Origin: Anthoceros angustus
Lineage: Eukaryota > Streptophyta > Anthocerotopsida > Anthocerotales > Anthocerotaceae
Direction: 5' to 3'
Assembly (NCBI GenBank): GCA_010909165.1
Contig: VJWM01000108.1
Span: forward strand, 310,001 to 374,000
Length of the DNA: 64,000 nt
Shown: positions 28,834-40,109 of the stretch, piece by piece
Position numbering within the stretch: the stretch's first letter is position 1
Layout: the number at the start of each line of letters is the position of its first letter
Position numbers and translations under genes: made by a program
The notes under the pieces: generated by a model
What the model saw: only the letters and a program-made list of their open reading frames with translations
Told to the model about the DNA's origin: nothing
The model's database searches: none

Positions 28834-31176
28834 ATGTGCATTGCTAGCGCACAGCCATGTTGTTGGATCAGCTGCAGCTTTGTGGTTGTTGAGAAATGTG
28901 TTGGCAGGATACCCAGCATCTCTGAAGGGGCGTATGAAATGAAAAGCCTCTGTAATGAGGGCCGTCTGGATAAGGCCATGGATTTTTTGCAAGGCATGGA
29001 TCGGGAGGGCAGTGTGCCTTCCAAGCGCATATACTGGTACCTTCTGCAGGCGTGTGTACGACAGCGGGCCTTGGCCGAGGCTAATCAAGTTCATGCTCAT
29101 ATGGTCAGAAATGGCATGGATTCGGATCCGTTTCTTGGCGAGACGCTTGTCAACACGTTGATCAAGTGTGGGGGGCTTGCGGATGCCGTTCAGGTTTTCC
29201 AGAGGCTTCCGCAACGGACTGCATTCTCTTGGACTGCTCTGATGTCAGGGTACTGTAAGGCTGGAAGAGGGGAGCAGGCACTGCAGCTGTACGAACAGAT
29301 GCAGGAGGGAGGTGTGCAGCCGGACCGATACACCTTTGTCAGTTTACTGAAAGCTTGTGGCAGCGTAGCAGACCTGGAGAAGGGCAGGCGGATTCATGCA
29401 CAAGTTGTGCTTCAGGGATGTGGTTCTGAGCTTTTTGTGGGCACTGCGCTGGTGGATATGTATGCCAGATGTGGGAGCATGGCAGACGCACAGCAAGTGT
29501 TTGACGATCTGCCCGAGCACGACGTGGTGTCATGGACCGCCATGATTGCAGGATATGCCCAGCAGGATCAAGGAGAGGAGGCCCTGCGGATCTATGCCCA
29601 GATGCAGCAGCAGCAGTGTGTCTCTCCTAATGCGCACACGTATTCCAGCCTGCTGCAGGCCTGTTCCAGCCTCGCAGACAAGGAGGTCAGTGTCTTGGTA
29701 GATGGCCAAGCCGTCAAATTAGAGTCTCTGGAAAGGGGAAAAACAGTGCATGCTGCGGTGGTCAGTGGAGGCTATGAATCTGACCTATTTGTGGGCAGCG
29801 GACTAGTGACAATGTACGCCAAGTGTGGGAGCATTCAGACTGCGCAAGCTATTTTTGACCGGCTGTCGACGAGAGATCTAGTTTCGTGGAATGCAATGCT
29901 TGCAGGATATGCTCAGCAGGAGCAAGGAGACAAGGCGGTGCAACTCTATACCCAGATGCAGCCTCTAGGTGTCTGTCCAAACGATCGGACATTTGTCAGT
30001 GTGCTTCAGGCCTGTGGCAGCCTTGCAGACAAGGAGGACCGTGTCCTTGTGAATGGGCAAGTCCTGAAAGCAAAGTCTTTCAGGATGGGGCAGGCAATAC
30101 ATGCTGATGCTGCCCGAATGGGTTACGAGTCCAACCCGTTTGTGGCCAGCACTCTGGTGGGTATGTATGCTAAGTGTGGGAGCATTTTGGACTCGGAGCG
30201 TGCGTTTTGCAAAGCGTCCAGGCATGATGTGGTCGTATGGAACTCGATGCTAACAGCTTATGCTCTCGAGGAACGGGGAGAGATTGCTCTACAGCTTTAT
30301 GCCCAGATGCAGGTGGAAGGGGTGAGACCTAACAAGACTACGTACTTGTCTGTTCTCAAAGCGTGCAGTTACACCGGTGCCCTCAACATCTGCTCTCAAA
30401 TCCACAGGAGTATCATCGACTCTGGATACGAGCAGAGTCTTCCAGTGGCAACGAGTCTTATTCATGCCTACAGCAAGTGTGGCAGCATGATGAATGCCCG
30501 GGAGGTGTTCCGTACAGTCCTCCAGCCGGACATGGTGGCATGGAATGCACTGCTTGCTGGCTATGCTCAACAGGGGGAATACGAAGAAAGTGTGCGCTGC
30601 TTTGAAGAACTGTGCAACGCCGGCATGCAGCCAGATGGAGTTGCGTTCCTTCTACTCCTCTCTGTCTGCAATCATGCTGGCATGGTTTACAGTGGTTTAC
30701 AGTATTTTGAATCCATGACCAAAGATTATGGCATCCCCGCTGGAATTGACCACTATTCAAGTGTGGTCGACCTGGTCGGCCGTGCTGGGCTCCTGAGCAA
30801 GGCAGAGGCTTTGCTTCTTAGGATGCCAATGCAGCCCGACTATTCAATGTGGATGTCCTTGCTTGGAGCCTGTCGGAAGTATGGCGACGTACATGTTGGA
30901 CAGCGTGCTTTTGACTGTGCTGTGCGCCTGCAGCCAAAGGAGGCTGCACCATACGTGCTCATGTCAAGCATCTATGCTCAGGAGGGCTTGTGGGAGCTTG
31001 CAGGGGAAATGGAACAGTTGCGACAAAGAGCAGGTGCTTCTAAGCATCCTGGCCACAGCTGGATCGAACATGAGAATGAGGTGCACACCTTCGTGGTGGG
31101 AGACCGCAGGCACAAGCAAAGTGACCAAGTCTATGGAATGCTGCAAGAACTGAATGCAAAACTGGAGAGCACATAG
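28834..31176 (+). CDS. PLS-class PPR protein, E subgroup, about 780 aa (PPR gene 2)
   Basis: Intronless. The open frame starts with a GTG at 28801; I chose the first ATG, 28834 (MCIASAQP), with ATG 28939 (MKSLCNEG) as an alternative that aligns with the start of PPR genes 1 and 3. PLS repeats run to the E1/E2 motifs (GACRKYGDVHVGQRAFDC, YVLMSSIYAQEG, WIEHENEVHTFVVG) and the protein stops without a DYW domain. Two L motifs carry the 16-residue insertion (KEVSVLVDGQAVKLESL, and KEDRVLVNGQVLKAKSF). The base-selecting residues (5th and last) of the P motifs read T/D, T/N, N/N, N/N, N/D and of most S motifs T/D or S/D. By the standard PPR code these favour G, A, C/U, C/U, U and G respectively. It is expected in an organelle; a clear presequence is not visible. 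Confidence 0.92.
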   Translation: MCIASAQPCCWISCSFVVVEKCVGRIPSISEGAYEMKSLCNEGRLDKAMDFLQGMDREGSVPSKRIYWYLLQACVRQRALAEANQVHAHMVRNGMDSDPFLGETLVNTLIKCGGLADAVQVFQRLPQRTAFSWTALMSGYCKAGRGEQALQLYEQMQEGGVQPDRYTFVSLLKACGSVADLEKGRRIHAQVVLQGCGSELFVGTALVDMYARCGSMADAQQVFDDLPEHDVVSWTAMIAGYAQQDQGEEALRIYAQMQQQQCVSPNAHTYSSLLQACSSLADKEVSVLVDGQAVKLESLERGKTVHAAVVSGGYESDLFVGSGLVTMYAKCGSIQTAQAIFDRLSTRDLVSWNAMLAGYAQQEQGDKAVQLYTQMQPLGVCPNDRTFVSVLQACGSLADKEDRVLVNGQVLKAKSFRMGQAIHADAARMGYESNPFVASTLVGMYAKCGSILDSERAFCKASRHDVVVWNSMLTAYALEERGEIALQLYAQMQVEGVRPNKTTYLSVLKACSYTGALNICSQIHRSIIDSGYEQSLPVATSLIHAYSKCGSMMNAREVFRTVLQPDMVAWNALLAGYAQQGEYEESVRCFEELCNAGMQPDGVAFLLLLSVCNHAGMVYSGLQYFESMTKDYGIPAGIDHYSSVVDLVGRAGLLSKAEALLLRMPMQPDYSMWMSLLGACRKYGDVHVGQRAFDCAVRLQPKEAAPYVLMSSIYAQEGLWELAGEMEQLRQRAGASKHPGHSWIEHENEVHTFVVGDRRHKQSDQVYGMLQELNAKLEST

Positions 31177-31639
31177 CATAAACTTGTGGATGCATCTGCA
31201 ACGTCATCTGCTGGGCACATAGATGAGGGGCATGTCCCAGGATGCGCAGCTGGTGGAGTGAAGTGAATGGATTCCGCCCTCAAATATTCTGCAGTAAGTT
31301 CGTCCTGCTGAGCATCTTCAACTTTCCCCACGTTCTCAATTTAGTCGATTGTTTCTACCTGTTCGGATCTGCATTGTCCACAGAACAGACTTCCCTTTCC
31401 TTCCCGTTTCTGGGCTACTGCAGTTCTCTCCATTTTGTGACCTCCTTGCTGTGTGGTTACAGCACGCGGGCAAGGATCTGTAGTCTGCCTCGGTAGGGGA
31501 CCCCGCCAAACAGGGGATCACGAGACGGTCATGGGGTCATTCAATCACATATCTCTCCCTAACCTGGGGAGAAAGGATGTGCTTCTGCTCAAGGTAAGAA
31601 AATACTAGAAACGAGCAAGGATGAACGATTCTTGTATGC

Positions 31640-31925
31640 TCAGACTGACTGTCTGGACAAGCCTTGAGTCAATTTGGTGAGAGGTGCTGTAGAAAAGGGT
31701 ATGTGTATGTATAGGTTGCGTCAGTCAAGTGATCAGCTGATACCTTTCCAGTGTCTCTTCCTGCTCTTGGCCTTCTTCCCATTCTCAATGATCTCTTTCA
31801 GGTACTGGGGGACCTTCTTCAAGCTTGCCTTCCTGTACTGTTCAAAATTGAAAGCAACATGGACAGGATATTTCCCACTGGAGTGAAATCCTTTCGGCTC
31901 AGGGAGGGCATTTGTTACGGTTTTG
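31640..31925 (-). pseudogene. Detached copy of the terminal XH-domain exon
   Basis: Minus-strand reading gives PVHVAFNFEQYRKASLKKVP and a basic tail, matching the last exon of the XS/XH gene at 37259-37516 at roughly 80 percent nucleotide identity, including the flanking TCAGACTGACTGTCTGG. Upstream the match ends at about 31925 in an AT-rich run, so only the last exon was copied. It lies 200 bp downstream of the TFIIE-beta-like gene on the same strand. Confidence 0.75.
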
Positions 31926-32129
31926 TTACCCTAATTTATATTTTTATTTTTTATTTTTTATTTTTTTTATATTTCTCGTATTTTATTGCAAATCTTCTAC
32001 CTTAAAGTCATATGATTTACTGAAAATTTTATAGATTTTGATACGAACATGTCGTTTTGGAAAAATAAAATACATGCCAACGTGTGTTCCCCCCAATTGC
32101 CCCAAAATTTCGAAAGCAGTCCTCCATTA
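31926..32129. other. AT-rich spacer
   Basis: Includes a T-rich run at about 31926-31985 with TTTATTTT repeats. It probably serves as the 3' region of the TFIIE-beta-like gene. Confidence 0.4.
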
Positions 32130-34328
32130 CTATTCTGAAGGTGGTAAATCAAGTGTAAATATCTCAGGGCAATGTACGTTCGTGACTTTCCTGTGCTTAG
32201 ACTTGGGATTTTTTCCGTTTTGTTGTCGTTTTCGTTGTATTACAGGTAAGCTTACGCTATTCTTCCGTTCAGCATAGTTTGTGACAGGACGCATTCCAGC
32301 CTCCTCCAACGCTTGTTCCACCTGCAAAAAATTTGTTGGCAGCTCGCTGCCTAAGACAAGTTGCTGGACATCCTCTTCCACCTTCATCTTCACATCAAGG
32401 TCGTTGGGAAATATCACTTTTCCTTTGGAGGTTTCATTTGTAAGTACCCATATATCTCCAGCAACCTCCAATTCCTACATCAACACAAGGTTGTTCATTA
32501 GATAACACTTCGTCATGGACCACAGATTTAATAAGATTTGACCATTGGTTCCATACTTTAATATCTTGCATCACTTCCAAATAACTGTCCTCCAAGTCCT
32601 TGAGTGGAAAGCCATCCGGATTTGCTCGTAAGAATCTCAACAACCCCGACCTGTTCTCTAGGTTATGTTCAGGCTGCATGGCAAACCGCTCATATGTGTG
32701 TTACTTCACCGCTGCCAATAAAAAAACCAAACTGAGATATCACATGTGCTCACCCTACCTTGTAACAAAAGTATTGCCCGTCAAAGGCAATCTTGAGGTT
32801 GTTCATCAAGCTTTCGAACACCTCCTTGTTGGCCTTGACATCCACATGGCATAGCTCGGTGATCTCCTGAGGAAGTAGATTTCGACGATTCTACACATCA
32901 GCAAAAGCAAAGTGAATAACATTCTTGCTCGTCAATGATCGTAAACCTTTCCTCTTCCTTAAATTAAAACATAACCGCTGCCTATATCCGGCCAGTTTAC
33001 TAACTTCATGCCTTATGTCACATCAACAAGTGTTGACATGGCACGACCTCTGAGCCTTTTAGGTCCATTTTACGTCTCATTGGCATATATTGTAAATTAT
33101 CTTATAAATGAAACTCGCAAAACTCGTTGTAAAAGAGGGTCTTATTGTTGTCATTTGTAAGCAATGACAATCATACCTCCTTGAGAACCTCTAGCACTCG
33201 CTTGATTTGTGCTCCCACAGGCGACTTCTGCACACGAGCAATCTCTTGTAGCTTTTGTACCTTATCTTGGTCTTTAATTATGGAGAAATGATTGGTAGAC
33301 ACTCGGCATGGCTTCGAAGTGTGATCCACATCTGGTCCACACTTCACTTGTGGAGTTGTTTGTGGCACCATAGATTGTGTTACTAGAGGCAGCGGCGACG
33401 ACTGCCTCCTCCAAGTGGACGTTTTTGCTTGTGGTTTTGTCTGTGGCTTCCTTGAAGTAGTAGGCTTCACCTGTGGATTTGCTTCCTGATTATCAACACG
33501 AGTTGTTTTTGAATGCGTGTACGTGGTCAATAGTACTAGCTTTGCCTGCTTGCAAGGAAAGACCCCCGTAATGCCCCATGTTCCCACTCTACCTTGTAAC
33601 AAAAGTGTTTTCCGTCAAAGGTAACCTCAGGGTTGTTCAGCAAGCTCTCGAACACCTCCTTGTTAGTCCTGACATTCACGTAGGACTCGTTGAGAATCTC
33701 CTCTGGAAGCAGATTTTCGCGAGTCTGCGCAATATTAGCTACATGACATCAGCAAAACTCATGCTCCTTAACCTTACACCCTTGCCTCTTCTTCTAAAAG
33801 GAGTGACGTGGCACCACGACACATTTTTAGTGAAGTGCATGCATCACGTCAGCTAGTCCTTAAGGTCTCGGTTTACAATGGACTATTTAGGTCTATTATA
33901 CAACGCATTTTACAAATGTATAGTAAAATTTAAATATCCATTATTCAATATGTAGTAACTACGACTTGTGAAATGCTCTATAAGATGCCTTGTATGTAAA
34001 AGGAACTCTTATTCTTGTAGTGTGCTAGTATTAAACTTACCCTTTTGAGAAGCCCAAGGACTCGTTTGACTTGTATTTCTACGGTCGACTTCTGGACGAG
34101 AGCGATTTCTTGAAGTTTCTTGTGGTCATTTTTGAAGGAGAGATCCGCAAATGGATCCACATATCGTTTTGCTTGAGATGGCGGTAACGATGGATTTATT
34201 GAGCTAGTAGACTCTGCCTGAGGATTTGTTTGTTGATTATTACAACAAGTTTTCTGCACATTCGTGTTCTGCAACATTATCGCTTCCTGCTGTTTGCGGT
34301 ATTTTGCCAAATTCTCCTGCAAACCCAT
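32130..34328 (-). CDS. TFIIE-beta paralogue with duplicated first winged-helix exons, 460 aa predicted
   Basis: TFIIE-beta is the small subunit of general factor TFIIE, which opens Pol II promoters with TFIIH. Predicted exons: 34041-34328 (1A), 33593-33724 (2A), 33177-33545 (1B), 32759-32890 (2B), 32557-32673 (3), 32130-32474 (4). 1A starts MGLQENLAKYRKQQEAI. 1A/2A and 1B/2B each encode the first winged-helix core (VQKSTVEIQVKRVLGLL + NLLPEEILNESYVNVR; VQKSPVGAQIKRVLEVL + NLLPQEITELCHVDVK). Exons 3 and 4 give the second winged helix (DGFPLKDLEDSYLEVMQDIK, DIWVLTNETSKGK). Each exon is a whole number of codons, the frame has no stop, and splice sites are plausible. Exon 1B has lost the initiating ATG, so it looks like an internal exon. 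It is more diverged than the normal copy at 59.7-60.8 kb and could be specialised or decaying. Confidence 0.7.
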
Positions 34329-34569
34329 GGTTGCACCCTTTGCTCTTGGGAAGAAGCTAACTTGTCAAATTTTCGGCCTCCCAAAGCCTTAAACTTGCAG
34401 AGCTTTCCCTCCCCTCTTCCGGTGTAGTAAAAATTAATTAAGGCTAATAGTGGATAACAGTTTGAGAGTTATGAGAGTTTCATGCTGGTCTTATGACCAT
34501 ATTTATAGGTAGAGCTTTGCCCAAATTGAAAGTTACCTATTTAAGAAAACTATGCATTTTTTATGTCAG

Positions 34570-34870
34570 GTGTTCCCTAATTGGAAAGCTACCAACTCAA
34601 GATTTTTATAGACTCATTTAATTGATGTGCTTTCCTTATTAAGTATTGTTTACAATAAGGCATGTACGCAAGGTGTTCCCCAATTGGAAAGCTACCAACT
34701 CAAGATTTTTATACATTCATTTAATTGATGTGCTTTCCTTATTAAGTATTGTTTACAATAAGGCATGTACGCAAGGTGTTCCCCAATTGGAAAGCTACCA
34801 ACTCAAGATTTTTATACATTCATTTAATTGATGTGCTTTCCTTATTAAGTATTGTTTACAATACTTAATG
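34570..34870 (+). repeat. 103-bp tandem repeat, 3 copies, ending in a palindrome
   Basis: Units start GTGTTCCC at 34570, 34673 and 34776. The last copy ends in a 26-nt perfect palindrome, 34844-34869 (12-nt arms around TT), built from ATTAAGTATTGT and its complement; in the earlier copies the right arm is shorter. Confidence 0.9.
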
Positions 34871-34889
34871 TTTCCAATGTTTCCAATGC

Positions 34890-35040
34890 CTATGTATACC
34901 AATGTTCCATGCTTGCATCGCCTCAACAGTCCTCTCAACAATTGAAGTGTGGGGGCTTGGGTGCATGGCCAACCATTGGAGGGCTCCGGAGAAAGTGCAA
35001 AAGGATTTCCTCATGTGGCATCTAGGTGTTTGCGAGCGAA
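34890..35040 (+). mobile_element. Possible LINE reverse-transcriptase fragment
   Basis: The frame at 34902 reads VWGLGCMANHWRAPEKVQKD followed by FLMWHLGVC. This resembles the conserved region after the thumb of plant non-LTR reverse transcriptases (EVWG...W..IE.VQK.F...LGV). Only about 45 residues remain. Confidence 0.4.
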
Positions 35041-37258
35041 GTTGTAGGGAAAACATTACAGTTTATAGACAGAGTGAGAAAGATGGATGACACCAGAATG
35101 CTTTTACTTTCCGTCATGATTTTAGTTAGTATGTTCAATGTACATCGTAACTATATAGTACTAGCATTGTACATAATATGCTTATATATATTACAATATA
35201 ACAATAATTTAAGGTTGGAGAGACATCTTAGGACCCTAATGGATTGGTAGGTGGATTTCTCAACCAAAAATATCATGGTTGAGAACAAATGTGTTTTCAA
35301 TAATTTTTTGATTCATGGTTAGAAACTAGTAGATATTCTCAACTAAGGATAAATAAATATATAAGCAGTTTTTACACGCTGCGACAAAGGAGGAGGGGAT
35401 GGGAGGGTAGGAGTGGGATGGGCATGCAGGAAGGAGGGTGAATGTATATAATTCAGTGTGTTTAGACAGTACCTATGAAGTATTCTCAATTATAATGTGT
35501 TTCGTTGTTCTCCCTCTAGGGCAGCGAAGTAGTACATCACCGAAATACAACAAGGCTTAACAACACTGTCTAGGCAACTTTCTCCAAACCTTTCATCACT
35601 TCGCAAAACACACTTGTACTATCTATATTTTGTGATCTCTAATAATGATTCAGACAAATTACTAGTAAAAGCTCTTTGCTCTCGCTCTTTAACCATATGT
35701 AGCACAAGGAGGAAGAGGTGCATTATGATGCAAGTACCGAACCTGCAACTAACGCTCACACTTGTGCCAATCTAGTAAGGTCACTTATCAACCAAACACC
35801 CCTTTCGACAAGCTCATAAATAGAGGATAAAAGGCAATGAGGATGAGAGAACTTCACACGTTGGTAGAAATGACGATGAATGTCCATAATCAGATAGTTG
35901 AGAAAATTTACAAAATAATTATCCTAACTAACTAAAACTTGATCCAAACTTAATCCTTAATATAAAAAATATTTTTTTATGAGAACACATCACTATTTTT
36001 TCTTTTAAAGGATACCCCAAATCAAACTTAACCCTTATCACCTAAAAGCCAAATCAAATCGAGTCTTTTGATTTATGTTCAAGATTGTGCAGAATTATTG
36101 CATGACACTTATTCATGTTAAGGTGAACTTCGTGGAGAATCCTACCCTCTACATTAAAAAGAAAAGTGAAAAAGTTTTGACCCATGTATCTGGGCCAAAA
36201 CGCAAAAAAATCCCTTAAAGAAACTTACAAACCCCCCAAAAAACGGGAGTCATTACTACATGTGTATTGATCCAATGGTCCAGAGTTTTTTTTTGCGTTG
36301 GGAAGACTTTTCTCTTAGACTATGTGCCTCATGTTTTAAATAAATAAATAATATTTTTTACTAACATCTTTCTCAAAATATTTTAATTGTTTTTATACAA
36401 TAAGACACAGTCGTAGAAAAGGCCTTTCCAAAGCCCAACCATCGCACCAGTATCGGCCTTTCCAAAGCCCCACCATCGCACCAGTATCAGCCTTTCCAAA
36501 GCCCAACCATAGTACCAGTATCAGCCTTTCCAAAGCCCAACCATCGTACCAGTATCCTTGTAGTATACTATATTGGTCCCCGTTTCTTGAGTTTATGATG
36601 AGTTTTTTAAAAGATCCTTTGGTGTTTCACCCAGATATATTGATGATTATTTTTAATATAGAATGCAGAATTCTCTAACAAAAGTTACTTCAACATGAAT
36701 TAGTGCGAAACAAAAATTGTGCACACTGTTGAAGAACAAGATCAAAAGACTTAATTTGAGTAGGTTCAACTTTATGGGATTAAGAGAAGGGCCATATGTA
36801 TATAGTCTCTTCCTGATGGGAAGAGTATGGTCTCTTCCTGTTGGGATGATACGATGTGTAACATAGGGGAATCAGAACCCTTGCTGAAGATTTCTCCTCC
36901 GGGGTTGTTTTGATTTATTTTCAAAATACCAAATTAAAACAAATCCTATTGAGTACGATACTATGGGCGATTTGGGCATGAACTTGGTCGAAATATGCTA
37001 CCACTACTTTTGATGTGATAAAAGGAAGTAAAGACAACTGACCTCCGACGGACCAGTGCGTTGTCAAGACAACGAATCAAAACACGAGCGCGTTGTATAC
37101 CTACAGATCTCTGTATGCGCTTTGCCGTGGTCCTTCCGGGAGTGGGGAAACACAAAGAACAGAGACTTCAGGCCTCTTAGACTGACTGTCTGGGGCCCAC
37201 AAGCTTTGAGTCATTTTGGCGATGTTGGATACACTGGACAAAAGAATCGATAGTGCCG
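35041..37258. other. AT-rich intergenic region
   Basis: No gene or RNA feature recognised, apart from a 34-bp tandem repeat listed separately. Around 37160-37240 the sequence resembles the 3' flank of the detached XH exon near 31630-31670. Confidence 0.5.
36421..36557 (+). repeat. 34-bp tandem repeat, 4 copies
   Basis: Units start GGCCTTTCCAAAGCCCAACC (first base G or A) at 36421, 36455, 36489 and 36523 with one or two changes. Confidence 0.88.
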
Positions 37259-40109
37259 TCAGCTGATATCTTGCCGGTGTCTCTTCCTTCTCTTGGCTAT
37301 CTTTCCGTTCTCAATGACCTCTTCCAGGTACTGGAGAACCTCCTTCAAGCTTGCCTTCCTGTACTGTTCAAAATTGAAAGCAACAGGCACAGGATATCTC
37401 CCACTGGAGTTGAATTCCTCTAGCTCGCTGAGCGCATTTGTGACGGTTTTGCACACAGCTTTTCCCAGCTCTTGCCTTAACAAGAGCAGCCTCTTGTCAT
37501 CCTGATCAAGAACCTCCTGCCATTTTAGCGAAATCACAGTAATGAAGCTGAGATCTAGATCATGCCATAAGCCGATGCGATGCAGTCTTAGACTAGGGAC
37601 GATCTGGCACCTTCCATTCATCCTCATCTCCCACGGGAACCACTTTAAAAGGCCGCCAATCGGAGCTCCGCACCAGCTGCTCCCATTCGGTAGAAATCCG
37701 CAAGAAGTGGGATTCCCAGCCGTCCTTGTACTTCCTTTTACAGGCGACTTTCCAAGGAGCACTGTCTAGCTCTCCCATCCGTTTCACTCCAATTCTCTCC
37801 CTGGAACCATGCTTTTCGAGTATCTGCCAAGGCCGGATGAGCACATGAAATTCAGGGAGGAGCGAATGGCAACGAGGTTTCCGAAGGAAACAACTGTAAA
37901 GAGTCACAAGGCAGCACCTCCACGGCCACCCTTCTACTCAGCTCAAGCTCCTCACTCATTTCCCGTTCTTTGCGAAGTAAGGAGTTCACCATTACGTGCA
38001 AGCCATCCTTCTCGTCTGTAACCTCGTTCAGCCTGTCTTGTAGGAAAACCAGGTCCAGGGGCTGACTTTCATTCACCTCTCTTTTGACAGTGGCAGTACT
38101 CTCCGAAATTTGTTTGTCCGGAGAAGATTTGCCAGAATCCTTCCCTTGGGAATGCTCAGATCGGAGCTCCTTCTCTCCACCAATCTGGAGAAGCATCGTG
38201 GATAGAGGCTTCATGAAGAAAAGTTTCCAGCGATAACCCCTCTACACAAAAAAAAACTCAAATCCTGCATGCAGACAAAATCACGAGGAGCACTGCGAGG
38301 ATTGAACTCGCAAAGTCTTGCTTTGTAGCAAGCACATAACCACCAGATTCGTGCCCATAGGTGCAACAAGCGATGATGTACAAGGATGTACACCAACTGA
38401 CCTTCTGTTTCTTCACCAGCGCCCGCAGCTTCTCGAGCTCAACCTTGTGCTGGGTCGCCTCCCACATTTTCTTTTTATGCAACTCCTGTAGTCCCTTCAG
38501 GTCCCTCTGTCACAATCGGCGTCCAAATTTGTCATATCCTGCGGGCAACCACAGCATTGCATTGCGGGCAGTAGGACAACTCCCTGTCTTTGTAAAAGGA
38601 GCCTGACTTGAAATGAGCACACCGAGTTTACCTCATGCTTACGGATGAGATCAGAGTATGTCTTTTTGTGAGACTCCGAAAGTATGTGCATACGCCTCTG
38701 CATCTGTTCAGCGGAGATATATATCAGAACCTAGAATACAGAATGTTTCCTTGAAAGAAGTGCTCTTGTTCTGACCATTTGTGCACCCGGCTCCGATCAT
38801 TCCACATACCTCTCTTCTTGCACTTTCGTTCTTCTTCCGCTCTGCTTCGAGTTCAACTTCGAAGCCTTTCAACAGGTTCGCCTTCTCCAACTTAGTGTGA
38901 TTACACTCATCCTGAATCTTCTTCATGTCCAAGTTCAGGCTTTCCAATTCTGTTTCCCCGAACAGTAAGCCCTCTCTCAGACTACGTCTAGGGTCACCTG
39001 AGGACCCGACTCAGCAAAGGATGGCGGATGGATGGATGGTTGCAAATTCGCGCAATCATACCAGATTTGTGCACTTCTGCAAAGTGCACTTGCTCCTCTT
39101 CCAGTCTCTTTCGGGTCTTCTCGGTCACAAGCATGGCATTCTGGAGACCTTCTACCCTCCTGTCAAGAGCCTGCAGTTCCTTGTTCTTGGCTACCAGCTC
39201 GCTCTCCAGGCACTGCACTTGATGCTTCCACTTTTCTGCAGTCGTGTCCACTGTATGCTGGAACCTCTGGCTGTACTTCTTCATCTTCTCTTCACCAACG
39301 CCGGCAACAGTCTTGAGCTCCCCGTAATCGAAGAGGAACTTCCCAACAGGACTGTCCGCATAGTAATCTTCCCGACGGGCCACCCATCCATACAAGTCTT
39401 TGCAAGGGTTGCAATGCGAAGCATGTCTAATTTTTTCCCACTCCTTCCTCCCACGCCCCGACTGCAAAAACCTCATCTCCAAAGCATCCGCATCACAGAA
39501 GGCCTCCAAATCCCTTTCGAACATAATCGCCGCCACCCCGCTAACAGACTGAGGCTCGGAAGCCTGGAAAAGCTTCACTTCTTTTGGGTTGAAGACATAA
39601 AACAGCCTCTTCAGCTTGGCCTGCCACAACTCCGCGCTCAGCTGCCATCTCCCAACATCGAGATTGACCACGACCACCACCCAAGGGTACACAAACTTCT
39701 CCTCCTCCCTACTCCGCCGCGCCATCCCCTGCTCCAGCCTCAAGGGGCCGTCCGCCCTGGCAAAGAGCTCCAAGGTCCTTGCGATGAGGTCATCACCGCT
39801 ACCTCCGTCCCCCCGCTCGGCACCAGCCGCAGCACCCACCTCGGCCGCCGCATCCTCAGCATGGAGGCCAGATCGCAGCCTTCCTTCCCGCTGCGAGCTA
39901 CACTTGGAGGAGGACGGCAGGCCGGAGGACCCAGATAGGGCATTGGAATGCTGCTGCTTTCCCCCGGTGCTCGCAATCAGGTCAGGAGAAACGGCCGAGG
40001 CCGTAGCGCATCCGGGCCGCTCGTGCCCATCACCTGCCCCTGCCCCTCCCTGAGCCTTGCCGTTCTTCCTGTGCCCACCAGCCCCGCCAGAGGCCGAGAA
40101 ATGCCTCAT
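37259..40109 (-). CDS. XS/XH-domain coiled-coil protein of the IDN2/FDM family
   Basis: Family members bind double-stranded RNA and act in RNA-directed DNA methylation downstream of Pol V. Exons read by eye: 39062-40109, 38810-38949, 38632-38703, 38402-38506, about 38210-37918, 37621-37823 and 37259-37516. The acceptor of the fifth is uncertain. Exon 1 carries an XS domain (EKFVYPWVVVVVNLDVGRW, KEWEKIRHASHC, DLYGWVARREDYYADSPVGK, LKTVAGVGEEKMKKYSQRF). The middle exons are coiled coil (ECNHTKLEKANLLKGFEVEL). The last two give the XH domain (RMGELDSAPWKVACKRKY, DWRPFKVV, LSELEEFNSSGRYPVPVAFN). Start set at ATG 40109 (MRHFSASGGAGG); the open frame upstream lacks an earlier ATG. I see no N-terminal zinc-finger-XS motif, unlike IDN2 itself. 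Target loci cannot be inferred. Confidence 0.82.
38287..38356 (-). tRNA. tRNA-like sequence in an intron of the XS/XH gene (probably a relic)
   Basis: On the minus strand a 70-nt cloverleaf can be drawn. Acceptor arms are GGGCACG/AGTGCTC (six of seven pairs, counting one G-T). The D-loop-like segment has GTGGTTA. The anticodon stem is CTTGC/GCAAG with a 6-nt loop TACAAA, the variable loop ACTTT has 5 nt, and the T arm is perfect: GCGAG-TTCAATC-CTCGC. The loop is one base short and the D arm is short, so the anticodon is unclear (possibly a Cys-type loop). Orientation equals the host gene. It could be a decayed nuclear or organelle-derived tRNA. Confidence 0.45.

Noticed and set aside
38925-39938. 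337-codon plus-strand ORF
   Set aside because: Antisense to the XS domain and first coiled coil; no family features.
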